A stretch of 38,929 nt of DNA from Oscillospiraceae bacterium. Lineage in GTDB: Bacteria > Bacillota > Clostridia > Oscillospirales > Ruminococcaceae. The notes under the pieces are model-generated. The model made no database searches. It saw only the letters and a program-made list of their open reading frames with translations, and had not been told where the DNA came from. The position numbers and the translations under genes are program-made. The stretch spans positions 1 to 38,929 of the forward strand of contig SVMZ01000029.1 in assembly GCA_015067185.1 (NCBI GenBank), given 5' to 3'. Positions 32,124 through 38,929 of this stretch are shown in pieces (positions within the stretch are counted from its first letter, which is position 1; every line of letters starts with the position of its first letter).

Positions 32124-34154
32124 TTATTCTATCGTCAGGAAAATGGTCTCCATGGGAGACAACGATTCATTCAGGACCAAGGTGGAGCCCTGAAGAAGGG
32201 AATGAGGAGCCCGACCGAGCAGGGCAGATTTGCTCCAAAGCGTGATAACGGCATTGGGAGAAAGATCATCGCCGAGACGGAGAGCCAGTTGATCGTAGGA
32301 ATCGCTGGAGGTGTTGACAAGAGCCAGCACACGGCGGGTTCCAGTGGCATACTGATAGATATGGAGATAGGGGGTATTTATGGCATAGGTCGGCGTGCAG
32401 CCGTCGACGCGTGCAATGGCATCCTGAATCAGCTCGCAGCGGATACTTGTGCGGTGTGTTCCCCAGGAAGAAGGATAGTTGGCATAGGGAAGGAGGACAG
32501 TTTTTCCGTTGACAATGGTCATTACAGGGGAAACAGGCTTCCCTTCCGGTGAGCGGGCTTCGGTCATGACTTCAACCTCGGCATTGTCGTTGTAGTCGAT
32601 GAGAACACAATCACCGCTATCGTTCTGCATGGTAAGACGAGCCCGTGTAATACCGTTATAGCGGCATCCGTTGGCAACCTCTTCATAGGAGGCGATCCCG
32701 GAATTAGACGGAAGCACAGTAACGGATTTTGCACCAATCAGCCCGAGCAGGCCGCGTTTTGCCAGCACAAGAACCGCTTCTCCATCCAGAATAGCAGGAT
32801 GCTCGTTGAGAAGAATGGCTATTTCTTCATCGGAAAGAGCAGCAAAATACTGTCCGGAGACCGCAATAAAAGCACCAGGTGCAGGTTTGGCGGTTTGATA
32901 ACAGTTGGTTACCGAGAACATGGTGAGAAGCGAAGCAAAGTTGCGCTCACGGGGATACAAACCGAAGATGCTGGTGGGATTGAGAGATTCCAACGTATAA
33001 GAGGCATTGGGGTTGATCAAAACCTCGATGCCTTCATTTTTCGCCTGCGCCAGATCAAAAGAGCGGGTCATGTTCATGAAGGGAAGGGTCTCAGCCAACA
33101 TATGCTGATATTTTTCGCCGGGAAGAATCCCGTTTCCCATCATATCATAGATATTCATAGTGATACCGGCAGCAGCAATTTGCGCAGAGGTCTCAACCTG
33201 AAATCCGGTAAAGGAACAGGATTTGGTAAAGCGGGTATCCGGGAAATTTTCCAACTCGGGATAAATTTCAATATCCGGAGGAAGCAGGGCTTTGGTAAGC
33301 CGGGATATAAGCTGGAAATTGGCGCCATATTCGGAAGAGGTGGGTTCGGAGTAAGCAGGCAGATGAATGCGCACACAGGGACGCTTATTTCCGGTAAGCC
33401 GTTCCATCAATGCATACCAATCACGCCCCTCAGCACAATGGGTGGCAGGGTCGGAAGTCATAAGTCCCATACGGATATCCGGGTTTACAGCAAAAACAGA
33501 TTTTGCAACGCGGTCCGCAAGGTGCAGCATGGTTTCGCGGGAGACATCAAGCCATATTTTGCGATAGGGATGAACTTCGCCCGGGGCGCAGATTCCTTTG
33601 ATAAATTCTTCACGGGTCAGTTTTTTCCCTGCCCGCTCGGAATAAAGCTTCATGTGTTCATCACAGAAGCAACCGCCCCACACCAGTGGAGCATGATTGT
33701 GAAGGCGGAAATCGTCCTCGATCCACAAGACATTAGGGGAGAGCTCGGCATATTTGGCATAACAGCGGCAGAGGTTATCCAACCAGTCTTCATCCAAAGG
33801 ACATGCGCAGGCAGTAGCTTCCCTGCCGTAAGGATCCACCATCAGACGGAAATTTTGTCCGGGTTTCAGTTTGCGGCCTCGGTCACAATGAAGCAGCGTC
33901 ATCCAGGGATTGATGGAGCTGCGGACACCAATTTCGTCCATTCTCTTTTTTCCCTTTTTGACAACCTCGAGCCAAGGTTCCAGTTCTTCCAATGTCGCAT
34001 GACCGGTATTAAGTTCCTCGGCCAAAATAAAGAACATGACCTCTTGTGTATGAGACTCCCGGCAAAAATCAACAAGTGTATCCAAACGCTCCTCTTCGCA
34101 AAGACCGGGCTCTACACAATAACGTAGAATATAATCGTAAGTTTTTTGTTTCAT
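32124..34154 (-). CDS. Putative GH42-like TIM-barrel hydrolase of unknown family
   Basis: I do not recognise a characterised family. The 676-residue product has no signal peptide. Its N-terminal half looks like a TIM barrel: a strand ending LWIEDDFRLHNH (about 144-154), where acidic residues could be catalytic, then GGCFCDEHMKLY, and later IYPELENFPDTRF. The middle part (about 380-560) has alternating strands and helices like the amidotransferase-like domain of GH42 beta-galactosidases, and the C-terminus is beta-rich (HIYQYATGTRRVLALVNTS). The cysteine-rich ACACP and GCFC segments could bind a metal. It follows the ceramidase-like gene by 15 bases with GGTGAT as ribosome binding site. Confidence 0.6.
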   Translation of the reverse strand: MKQKTYDYILRYCVEPGLCEEERLDTLVDFCRESHTQEVMFFILAEELNTGHATLEELEPWLEVVKKGKKRMDEIGVRSSINPWMTLLHCDRGRKLKPGQNFRLMVDPYGREATACACPLDEDWLDNLCRCYAKYAELSPNVLWIEDDFRLHNHAPLVWGGCFCDEHMKLYSERAGKKLTREEFIKGICAPGEVHPYRKIWLDVSRETMLHLADRVAKSVFAVNPDIRMGLMTSDPATHCAEGRDWYALMERLTGNKRPCVRIHLPAYSEPTSSEYGANFQLISRLTKALLPPDIEIYPELENFPDTRFTKSCSFTGFQVETSAQIAAAGITMNIYDMMGNGILPGEKYQHMLAETLPFMNMTRSFDLAQAKNEGIEVLINPNASYTLESLNPTSIFGLYPRERNFASLLTMFSVTNCYQTAKPAPGAFIAVSGQYFAALSDEEIAILLNEHPAILDGEAVLVLAKRGLLGLIGAKSVTVLPSNSGIASYEEVANGCRYNGITRARLTMQNDSGDCVLIDYNDNAEVEVMTEARSPEGKPVSPVMTIVNGKTVLLPYANYPSSWGTHRTSIRCELIQDAIARVDGCTPTYAINTPYLHIYQYATGTRRVLALVNTSSDSYDQLALRLGDDLSPNAVITLWSKSALLGRAPHSLLQGSTLVLNESLSPMETIFLTIE

Positions 34155-34169
34155 AGCATCACCAAAATT

Positions 34170-35507
34170 TTAACGGCAGTTGTCGAAAGCCTCATCCAAC
34201 AGTTTGAGGTTTTCGGTAACCATGTAGTTGTCGGCATCGTCTACCAACTTGTAGGTATTGGCAAACCGGAACTGCCAGATCTCGTAGCCACCGCGGCAGA
34301 TCTGATCCTGGGAGGGCAGATAGGCAAGGGCACCATTGGCATTGGAAAGGGAGAGCGTATGTGTGAACTTGCTGTAAAGCCGCAGACGCAGAGTCATTTC
34401 GATGAACATCTCAAACTGGAAAGGAACAATGGCGGTATTACCGATAGCGATAATGCTCTGCGGGAATACATAGTGGGATTTAATATTACCGGATTCATAT
34501 TCATCCAAAATCTCTTCCCAACGGACAATCTCGTTAACTTCGGAGAAACGCTTCTGGGAGCAAAGATACTCTTCAGAAACCAGCTTTTCTTTTTCGGCAA
34601 GAGCAACTTCCTTCGGGGGCAGCGGCTCATAGGGAATGGTAACATCGCCGTTTACAACAACGACGGGAACATTACGCCACTCTTTGATCTTGCGCCATGC
34701 GGAGACAGCGTCAAGACCAGCACACTTACCAAGTTCAAGAGCCGCCTCGTAGCTCTGGGTGGTGTCGCCGTTGGGGCAGCGGGGACCGGTTTCACCGTTG
34801 GAACCGGCGAGGAACAAAGAGATTCCTCCTGTTTCGCGTTCCAGAATATCCTTCATGGGACCGGGCCAGTCACGGGTGATCTCCGGATCAGTTCCGGAAG
34901 CGGTGGCGTGGGCACTGTAGTGGATCATGTTGAGGATGATGCTGCCGGTCTCTGCATCCTTGAAGGAGAGAACGGTCATCTCTTTGTCCATCAGCCCCCA
35001 GGGGCACTGACCAAGACCAATTTTGCCGTCCGGTGTGATGCTGCGACGGTTGGAGGCAATATAGCTATCGGTGGAAGCAACACCGAATAGAGCGGGGCGA
35101 AGATTCTTGACAGCCTCAGCAGCGGCTTTGACCGAATTGGGAAGCAGATTATTATACATATAGTCAGTATTGCCGTTGCCCAAGCCGGAACGTCTTACGC
35201 CAATAACAGGCGCAGAATGGGTGTGGCTGGTATTGACGATAATGCTGCCAAAGGGAACGCCGGTCTCTTTCTCTACAGCAAGACGGATCTCATCGGAATA
35301 AGAGGGTGGGCAGCCCAGTACATCAAGAGTGATAACGAGAGCCTTTGTGTCGCCGTATGTAAAAGCAGCGGCAATGGCATGAAGGTCATCGCCGACGGCC
35401 TGAGCAGGACGTCCAGGAGAATAACCACAGAGGATGGTGCCAAGCGGAGGGGTGATAACAACTCTTCCAACACCTGCTTTCAGAATGGGATAATGATTAT
35501 CGGACAT
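34170..35507 (-). CDS. Neutral/alkaline ceramidase-superfamily hydrolase (copy 2)
   Basis: The 445-residue protein matches the N-terminal catalytic domain of neutral ceramidases, zinc amidases. It has AGVGRVVITPPLGT at the start and VNTSHTHSAP with zinc-type histidines (about 95 and 97). A second histidine cluster lies in NMIHYSAHATASG (about 196 and 200), and LAGSNGETGPR has Ser236 near the usual nucleophile loop. VPFQFEMFIEMTLRLR and SNANGALAYLPSQDQICRGGYEIW stand for the remaining zinc-site glutamate and tyrosine segments. The C-terminal domain and signal peptide of true ceramidases are absent, so a cytoplasmic amidase or esterase on another substrate is likelier. The start follows AAGGGGGA. 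Confidence 0.8.
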   Translation of the reverse strand: MSDNHYPILKAGVGRVVITPPLGTILCGYSPGRPAQAVGDDLHAIAAAFTYGDTKALVITLDVLGCPPSYSDEIRLAVEKETGVPFGSIIVNTSHTHSAPVIGVRRSGLGNGNTDYMYNNLLPNSVKAAAEAVKNLRPALFGVASTDSYIASNRRSITPDGKIGLGQCPWGLMDKEMTVLSFKDAETGSIILNMIHYSAHATASGTDPEITRDWPGPMKDILERETGGISLFLAGSNGETGPRCPNGDTTQSYEAALELGKCAGLDAVSAWRKIKEWRNVPVVVVNGDVTIPYEPLPPKEVALAEKEKLVSEEYLCSQKRFSEVNEIVRWEEILDEYESGNIKSHYVFPQSIIAIGNTAIVPFQFEMFIEMTLRLRLYSKFTHTLSLSNANGALAYLPSQDQICRGGYEIWQFRFANTYKLVDDADNYMVTENLKLLDEAFDNCR

Positions 35508-35540
35508 ACAAAAACTCCCCCTTATATATAAAGTAAAACC

Positions 35541-35578
35541 GCCGCAGAAAACAGTTGATGGTATATGTTTTCTGCGGC
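35541..35578 (-). terminator. Terminator-like hairpin between the ceramidase-like paralogs
   Basis: GCCGCAGAAAACA (35541-35553) pairs with TGTTTTCTGCGGC (35566-35578). On the minus strand it is followed by GGTTTTACTT. No separate promoter is obvious after it, so it may reduce rather than end transcription into the next genes. Confidence 0.65.
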
Positions 35579-35611
35579 AGGTAAAATATCAGGACAATAT
35601 CGAATTAAAAC

Positions 35612-36952
35612 TTATTTGCACTGCTCGAAAGCCTCATCCAGCAGTTTGAGGTTTTCAGTAACCATATAGTTGTCGGCATCGTCAACCAACTTGTAAGTGT
35701 TGGCATAACGGAACTGCCAGATCTCATAACCACCACGGCAGATCTGATCCTGGGAGGGCAGATAAGCAAGAGAACCGTTGGCGTTGGAGAGGGAGAGCGT
35801 ATGGGTAAACTTGCTGTAAAGACGCAGGCGCAGGGTCATTTCCATGAACATTTCGAACTGGAAAGGAACAATAGCAGCCGTACCGACAGCAATGATGCTC
35901 TGCGGGAATACGTAGTGGGATTTGATGTTGCCGGACTCATATTCAGCAAGGATATCTTCCCAGCGGACAATCTCGTTAACTTCGGAGAAGCGTTTCTGAG
36001 AGCGAAGATACTCTTCGGAAACGAGACGATCTTTTTCGGCCTGAGCAACTTCCTTCGGGGGCAGCGGCTCATAGGGAATGGTAACATCGCCGTTTACAAC
36101 AACGACGGGAGCATTGCGCCAATCCTTGATCTTGCGCCATGCGGTGACAGCATCATGTCCAGCGCGCTTGCCAAGCTCAAGAGCAGCTTCGTAGCTCTGG
36201 GTAGTACCGCCATTGGGGCAACGGGGACCGGTTTCGCCGTTGGAACCGGCAATAAACATGGTAACACCGCCGGATTCGCGCTCAAGAATATCTTTCATGG
36301 GACCGGGCCAGTCGCGGGTGATTTCCGGGTTGGCACCGGAAGCGGTGGAGTGTGCGCAGTAATGGATCATGTTGAGGATGATCTTTCCGGTCTCTGCATC
36401 CTTGAAGGAGAGAACGGTCATCTCTTTGTCCATCAGACCCCAGGGGCACTGACCAAGACCAATCTTACCGTCCGGTGTAATGCTGCGGCGGTTGGAGGCA
36501 ACATAGCTGTCGGTGGTGGCAACACCGAACAGTGCAGGACGGAGATCCTTAACAGCAGCAGCGGCGGCTTTTACGGAGTTGGGCAGCATATTGTTGTACA
36601 TAAAGTCCACATCGGCAGTACCCCACCCGGAGCGCTTGAGGGAGGTAACAGGACCAGAATGTGTATGGGTGGTATTGAAAACGATGTTGCCAAAAGGAAC
36701 GCCGGTCTCTTTGGCAATCGCTGTTCTGATTTCATCAGAGAGTTCGGGAGGGCAGGTGCATACATCGGCAGAGAGGACAAGGGCGGTGGTATCACCGTAA
36801 GACATAGCGGCAGCAATCACATGAAGATCATCGCCAACAGCCTCTGCAGGACGTCCGGGGGCATAACCATAAAGAATGGTGCCAAGGGGAGGGGTAATAA
36901 CAACGCGGCCAACACCGGCTTTAAGGACGAGAGCTGTATTTTTCTCAGACAT
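35612..36952 (-). CDS. Neutral/alkaline ceramidase-superfamily hydrolase (copy 1)
   Basis: This 446-residue paralog of the next gene is nearly the same over most of its length, including FNTTHTHSGP (closer to the canonical ceramidase THTHSGP motif), NMIHYCAHSTASG, IAGSNGETGPR and the C-terminal SNANGSLAYLPSQDQICRGGYEIW. The ATG at 36952 is chosen because the paralog starts at the same point (MSDNHYPILKAG against MSEKNTALVLKAG) and AAAGGG precedes it. An ATG at 36979 would add nine residues across this site. No signal peptide is present. It is the first gene of the minus-strand operon, behind a good promoter and a palindromic operator candidate. Confidence 0.8.
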   Translation of the reverse strand: MSEKNTALVLKAGVGRVVITPPLGTILYGYAPGRPAEAVGDDLHVIAAAMSYGDTTALVLSADVCTCPPELSDEIRTAIAKETGVPFGNIVFNTTHTHSGPVTSLKRSGWGTADVDFMYNNMLPNSVKAAAAAVKDLRPALFGVATTDSYVASNRRSITPDGKIGLGQCPWGLMDKEMTVLSFKDAETGKIILNMIHYCAHSTASGANPEITRDWPGPMKDILERESGGVTMFIAGSNGETGPRCPNGGTTQSYEAALELGKRAGHDAVTAWRKIKDWRNAPVVVVNGDVTIPYEPLPPKEVAQAEKDRLVSEEYLRSQKRFSEVNEIVRWEDILAEYESGNIKSHYVFPQSIIAVGTAAIVPFQFEMFMEMTLRLRLYSKFTHTLSLSNANGSLAYLPSQDQICRGGYEIWQFRYANTYKLVDDADNYMVTENLKLLDEAFEQCK

Positions 36953-36985
36953 CAGAGAACACCCTTTCATATAAGACATTTTAAT

Positions 36986-37000
36986 AGATGAAATTCATCT
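36986..37000. promoter_or_regulatory. Palindromic operator candidate
   Basis: AGATGAAATTCATCT is a 15-base palindrome (7-base arms around a central A) placed over the predicted transcription start of the ceramidase-like operon, where a repressor could block transcription. Confidence 0.4.
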
Positions 37001-37007
37001 TAACTGA

Positions 37008-37036
37008 ATCATAGCACATATTTTTGATAATATCAA
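37008..37036 (-). promoter_or_regulatory. Promoter of the ceramidase-like operon
   Basis: On the minus strand TTGATA (37036-37031), 17-base spacer ending in TGC, TATGAT (37013-37008), an extended -10 promoter. Confidence 0.65.
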
Positions 37037-37083
37037 GAGATTTTATATAAGTAATATCATTAAATATTCAAACCGCAAAATAA

Positions 37084-37119
37084 AGGAAAAGCCGCTTTGC
37101 ATCCAGACGGCAAAGCGGC
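37084..37119 (-). terminator. Intrinsic terminator after folD
   Basis: GCCGCTTTGC (37091-37100) pairs with GCAAAGCGGC (37110-37119). On the minus strand TTTTCCTTT follows. It lies about 28 bases past the folD stop. Confidence 0.8.
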
Positions 37120-37147
37120 AGATACTGGTACACTGAAATAAGAAAAA

Positions 37148-37996
37148 TCAGAGTTTTGCTGCGGTGAGGGTGTTTTTGAGCAGCATGGTAATGGTCATGG
37201 GGCCGACACCGCCGGGGACAGGGGTGATATAGCCGGCTACCTGGCTGACGGAAGCAAAATCTACATCTCCGCAGAGCTTGCCGTTTTCATCACGGTCCAT
37301 ACCGACGTCGATAACGACGGCGCCGGGTTTGACCATATCGGCTGTGACAAACTTCGCCTTGCCGATGGCAACAACAAGAATATCGGCACGACGGGTCACT
37401 TCAGCAAGATTTTTGGTACGGGAATGGCAGATGGTGACGGTACCATTCTGGTGGAGCAGAAGCATGGCCATAGGTTTGCCGACAATGTTGCTTCGGCCGA
37501 TGATTACACATTCTTTTCCGCAAACATCAATATTACTTTCGCGCAGCAGTTCCATAACACCGGCAGGTGTACAGGGCAGGAACTTGTGATCGCCGATCAT
37601 AATATGACCAACGTTTTCGGCATGGAAAGCGTCCACATCTTTTTTGGGAGAAATAGCGGCAATGATCGCTTCGTCGTCAATGTGTTTGGGAAGAGGAAGC
37701 TGAACAAGAATGCCATGAATATCGGGGCGTCCATTGAGTTCCTCCACCAGTGCGATCAGCTGTTCCTGAGTGGTTTCCTCCGGCAGAGCATATTCTTCGG
37801 AATGGATACCAACCTGAGCACAGGCCTTTTTCTTGTTGTTGACATAAGTACGGGAGGCAGGGTTATTTCCTACAATAACAACGGCAAGACCAGGGACAAT
37901 GCCATCGTTAATAAGTGCTTCCACGTCCTTACGGATATCTCCTCTGAGCTTTTCGGATATTGCTTTTCCGTCAATGATTTTTGCAGTTTCAGCCAT
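37148..37996 (-). CDS. folD: Bifunctional methylenetetrahydrofolate dehydrogenase / cyclohydrolase
   Basis: FolD interconverts 5,10-methylene-, methenyl- and 10-formyl-tetrahydrofolate with NADP in one-carbon metabolism. The 282 residues carry the catalytic-lysine segment [30 protein letters not shown], the dinucleotide region [17 protein letters not shown], and the C-terminal signature [19 protein letters not shown]. The ATG at 37996 follows GGAGGAA; the frame is open ten codons further upstream, across this site and a hairpin. The lgt gene precedes it on the same strand, separated by 83 bases with a stem-loop. Confidence 0.96.
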   Translation of the reverse strand: MAETAKIIDGKAISEKLRGDIRKDVEALINDGIVPGLAVVIVGNNPASRTYVNNKKKACAQVGIHSEEYALPEETTQEQLIALVEELNGRPDIHGILVQLPLPKHIDDEAIIAAISPKKDVDAFHAENVGHIMIGDHKFLPCTPAGVMELLRESNIDVCGKECVIIGRSNIVGKPMAMLLLHQNGTVTICHSRTKNLAEVTRRADILVVAIGKAKFVTADMVKPGAVVIDVGMDRDENGKLCGDVDFASVSQVAGYITPVPGGVGPMTITMLLKNTLTAAKL

Positions 37997-38019
37997 TTTA
38001 TATTCCTCCGTATAAAACA

Positions 38020-38061
38020 GACCCAAGACAAAGGCCGATCAACAGGTTTTGTGCTTGGGTC
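38020..38061 (-). terminator. Stem-loop between lgt and folD
   Basis: On the minus strand GACCCAAG and CTTGGGTC form an 8-bp stem (38061-38054 with 38027-38020), followed by TGTTTTAT. Likely terminator of lgt, though the loop is long (about 26 bases). Confidence 0.5.
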
Positions 38062-38079
38062 ATCAATGATAAGCGTTAA

Positions 38080-38929
38080 TTATTCTTTGTTGGCGGTGTC
38101 TGCAGCAGATTCGCAGTCACAGGCGCATTCTTCTGCACAGCCACAGTTTTTGTCGCAGGTGCATTCTTCTGCACAGTCACAAGTTTCGTCACAGGTGCAC
38201 TCTTCTGCGCAGTCACAAGTTTCGTCACAGGTGCATTCTTCTGCGCAGTCACAAGTTTCGTCACAGGTGCATTCTTCTGCACAGTCACAAGTTTCGTCAC
38301 AGGTGCACTCTTCTGCGCAGTCACAAGTTTCGTCACAGGTGCACTCTTCTGCGCAGTCACAAGTTTCGTCACAGGTGCACTCTTCTGCGCAGTCACAAGT
38401 TTCGTCACAGGTGCATTCTTCTGCACAATCACAACCCTCGTCAGATTTTTCTGCGGCAGCTTCTTCCTTCAAACGCTTGTAATAAGTGCCGGCAACAACC
38501 TCTTGTCCTTCTTCGGTGAGAACATAGAGCTTGAGGAACTCAGGATCATGGCTGAGACGAATTTTATTGCGAATGACAATCCAGGCAATGAGAGAGGCAA
38601 GGAAGAGAAGACCGGCGAGAACCTGAGAGACACGCAGAGATCCAATCATCAGGCTGTCGGTACGGAGACCCTCGATAAACATTCGGCCGAGGCTGTACCA
38701 ACCGGCATAGAAGAGGGTGATCTCACCATCAAAGCGTCTGTGTTTGATATACAGCGCGATAAGTACAAAACCAATAAGGCACCAGAGGGATTCATAGAGG
38801 AAGGTGGGATGTACGGGGAGAGAGGGATCAATGTTCATACCGATTGCTTCCAGGGCAAGCTCATGTTCTGCAAGGTAGGATTTGATACGGGCACTGGTCA
38901 TACCCCAGGGCAGCGTGGTATTGCCTCCA
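38080..38929 (-). CDS. lgt: Prolipoprotein diacylglyceryl transferase with cysteine-rich repeat tail (5' end outside window)
   Basis: Lgt attaches diacylglycerol to the lipobox cysteine of prolipoproteins in the membrane. The frame is open to the window edge, and the residues before the internal ATG at 38901 read GGNTTLPWG, as in Lgt, so the gene starts outside. Visible Lgt features are [28 protein letters not shown] with the conserved arginines, and [10 protein letters not shown]. After the last membrane helix there is an extra tail of about 150 residues, ending in nine 12-residue units of the type [12 protein letters not shown]. Typical Lgt proteins lack this. The tail is acidic and cysteine-rich and faces an unknown side of the membrane. 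Confidence 0.92.
   Translation of the reverse strand, partial: GGNTTLPWGMTSARIKSYLAEHELALEAIGMNIDPSLPVHPTFLYESLWCLIGFVLIALYIKHRRFDGEITLFYAGWYSLGRMFIEGLRTDSLMIGSLRVSQVLAGLLFLASLIAWIVIRNKIRLSHDPEFLKLYVLTEEGQEVVAGTYYKRLKEEAAAEKSDEGCDCAEECTCDETCDCAEECTCDETCDCAEECTCDETCDCAEECTCDETCDCAEECTCDETCDCAEECTCDETCDCAEECTCDETCDCAEECTCDKNCGCAEECACDCESAADTANKE
38110..38433 (-). repeat. 36-bp tandem repeat within lgt encoding cysteine-rich units
   Basis: Nine consecutive 36-base units encode seven copies of [12 protein letters not shown], one ending in KN and a last diverged one ([12 protein letters not shown]). Units differ by a few silent changes (GTGCAC/GTGCAT and CTGCGC/CTGCAC variants, plus-strand view) that are mixed along the array, as expected from unequal crossing-over or slippage with selection on the protein. 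The period and the continuous frame rule out a CRISPR array. Confidence 0.92.

Noticed and set aside
38110..38433. Possible CRISPR array
   Set aside because: The 36-bp units have no unique spacers and encode one continuous cysteine-rich protein repeat in the lgt frame.
37424..38482. Plus-strand open frame with serine/glutamine-rich repeats ([12 protein letters not shown] type)
   Set aside because: It is the antisense reading of the lgt repeat and of folD. The Lgt and FolD motifs on the minus strand are unambiguous.

Overview
The window looks like a chromosomal segment of an anaerobic Gram-positive bacterium of the class Clostridia, probably an Oscillospirales/Ruminococcaceae-type gut organism. 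This is inferred from strong AGGAGG-type ribosome binding sites, TTGaca/TATAAT promoters, many intrinsic terminators, a clostridial-style arginine operon, a PrsA-like foldase, CPBP proteases, and single-membrane lipoprotein machinery (Lgt and a lipobox binding protein). No rRNA, tRNA, CRISPR array, phage gene or insertion sequence was recognised.

Layout. 1-300 is the C-terminal end of an HD-domain hydrolase cut by the window edge. 301-768 is a regulatory region with candidate ARG boxes and promoters. 769-8795 is a complete arginine biosynthesis operon, argG-argH-argC-argJ-argB-argD-argF, closed by a strong terminator. 8918-9769 (minus) is an EamA-type exporter convergent with it. 10140-12471 is a three-gene polar amino acid ABC importer. 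Its binding protein appears circularly permuted: the segment that normally ends the protein sits directly behind the lipobox.

12722-14825 begins a carbohydrate-focused accessory region: a GH29 fucosidase-like enzyme and a CE15-like esterase. Convergent to it is a minus-strand operon, LacI regulator, Gfo/Idh/MocA oxidoreductase and three tandem sugar-phosphate-isomerase/epimerase-like proteins (19398 down to 14915). 19586-22886 holds a PrsA-like foldase, an XRE regulator with two membrane segments and a GGxDGPTAIF motif, and a CPBP intramembrane protease. 23236-27421 holds two tandem GH127-type beta-L-arabinofuranosidase paralogs with near-duplicate upstream regions. 27525-30385 (minus) encodes a GH31/GH36-like alpha-glycosidase and a degenerate LCP-like membrane protein, divergent from an AraC regulator and an aminoglycoside nucleotidyltransferase-like gene (30490-32076).

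32124-36952 (minus) is an operon with two neutral-ceramidase-superfamily paralogs and a large GH42-like putative hydrolase. The window ends with folD and the 3' part of lgt, whose product carries a cysteine-rich 12-residue repeat tail.

How the genes work together. The arg operon makes arginine from glutamate through acetylated intermediates, and candidate ARG boxes suggest ArgR control. None of the carbohydrate-active enzymes has a recognisable signal peptide, so they probably process imported oligosaccharides inside the cell. Fucosidase, glucuronoyl-esterase-like and beta-L-arabinofuranosidase functions point to plant cell-wall glycans or glycoproteins. The oxidoreductase plus SIP set suggests oxidative or epimerising sugar chemistry. 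Three families occur as local tandem paralogs (SIP, GH127, ceramidase-like). No sugar transporter lies in the window.
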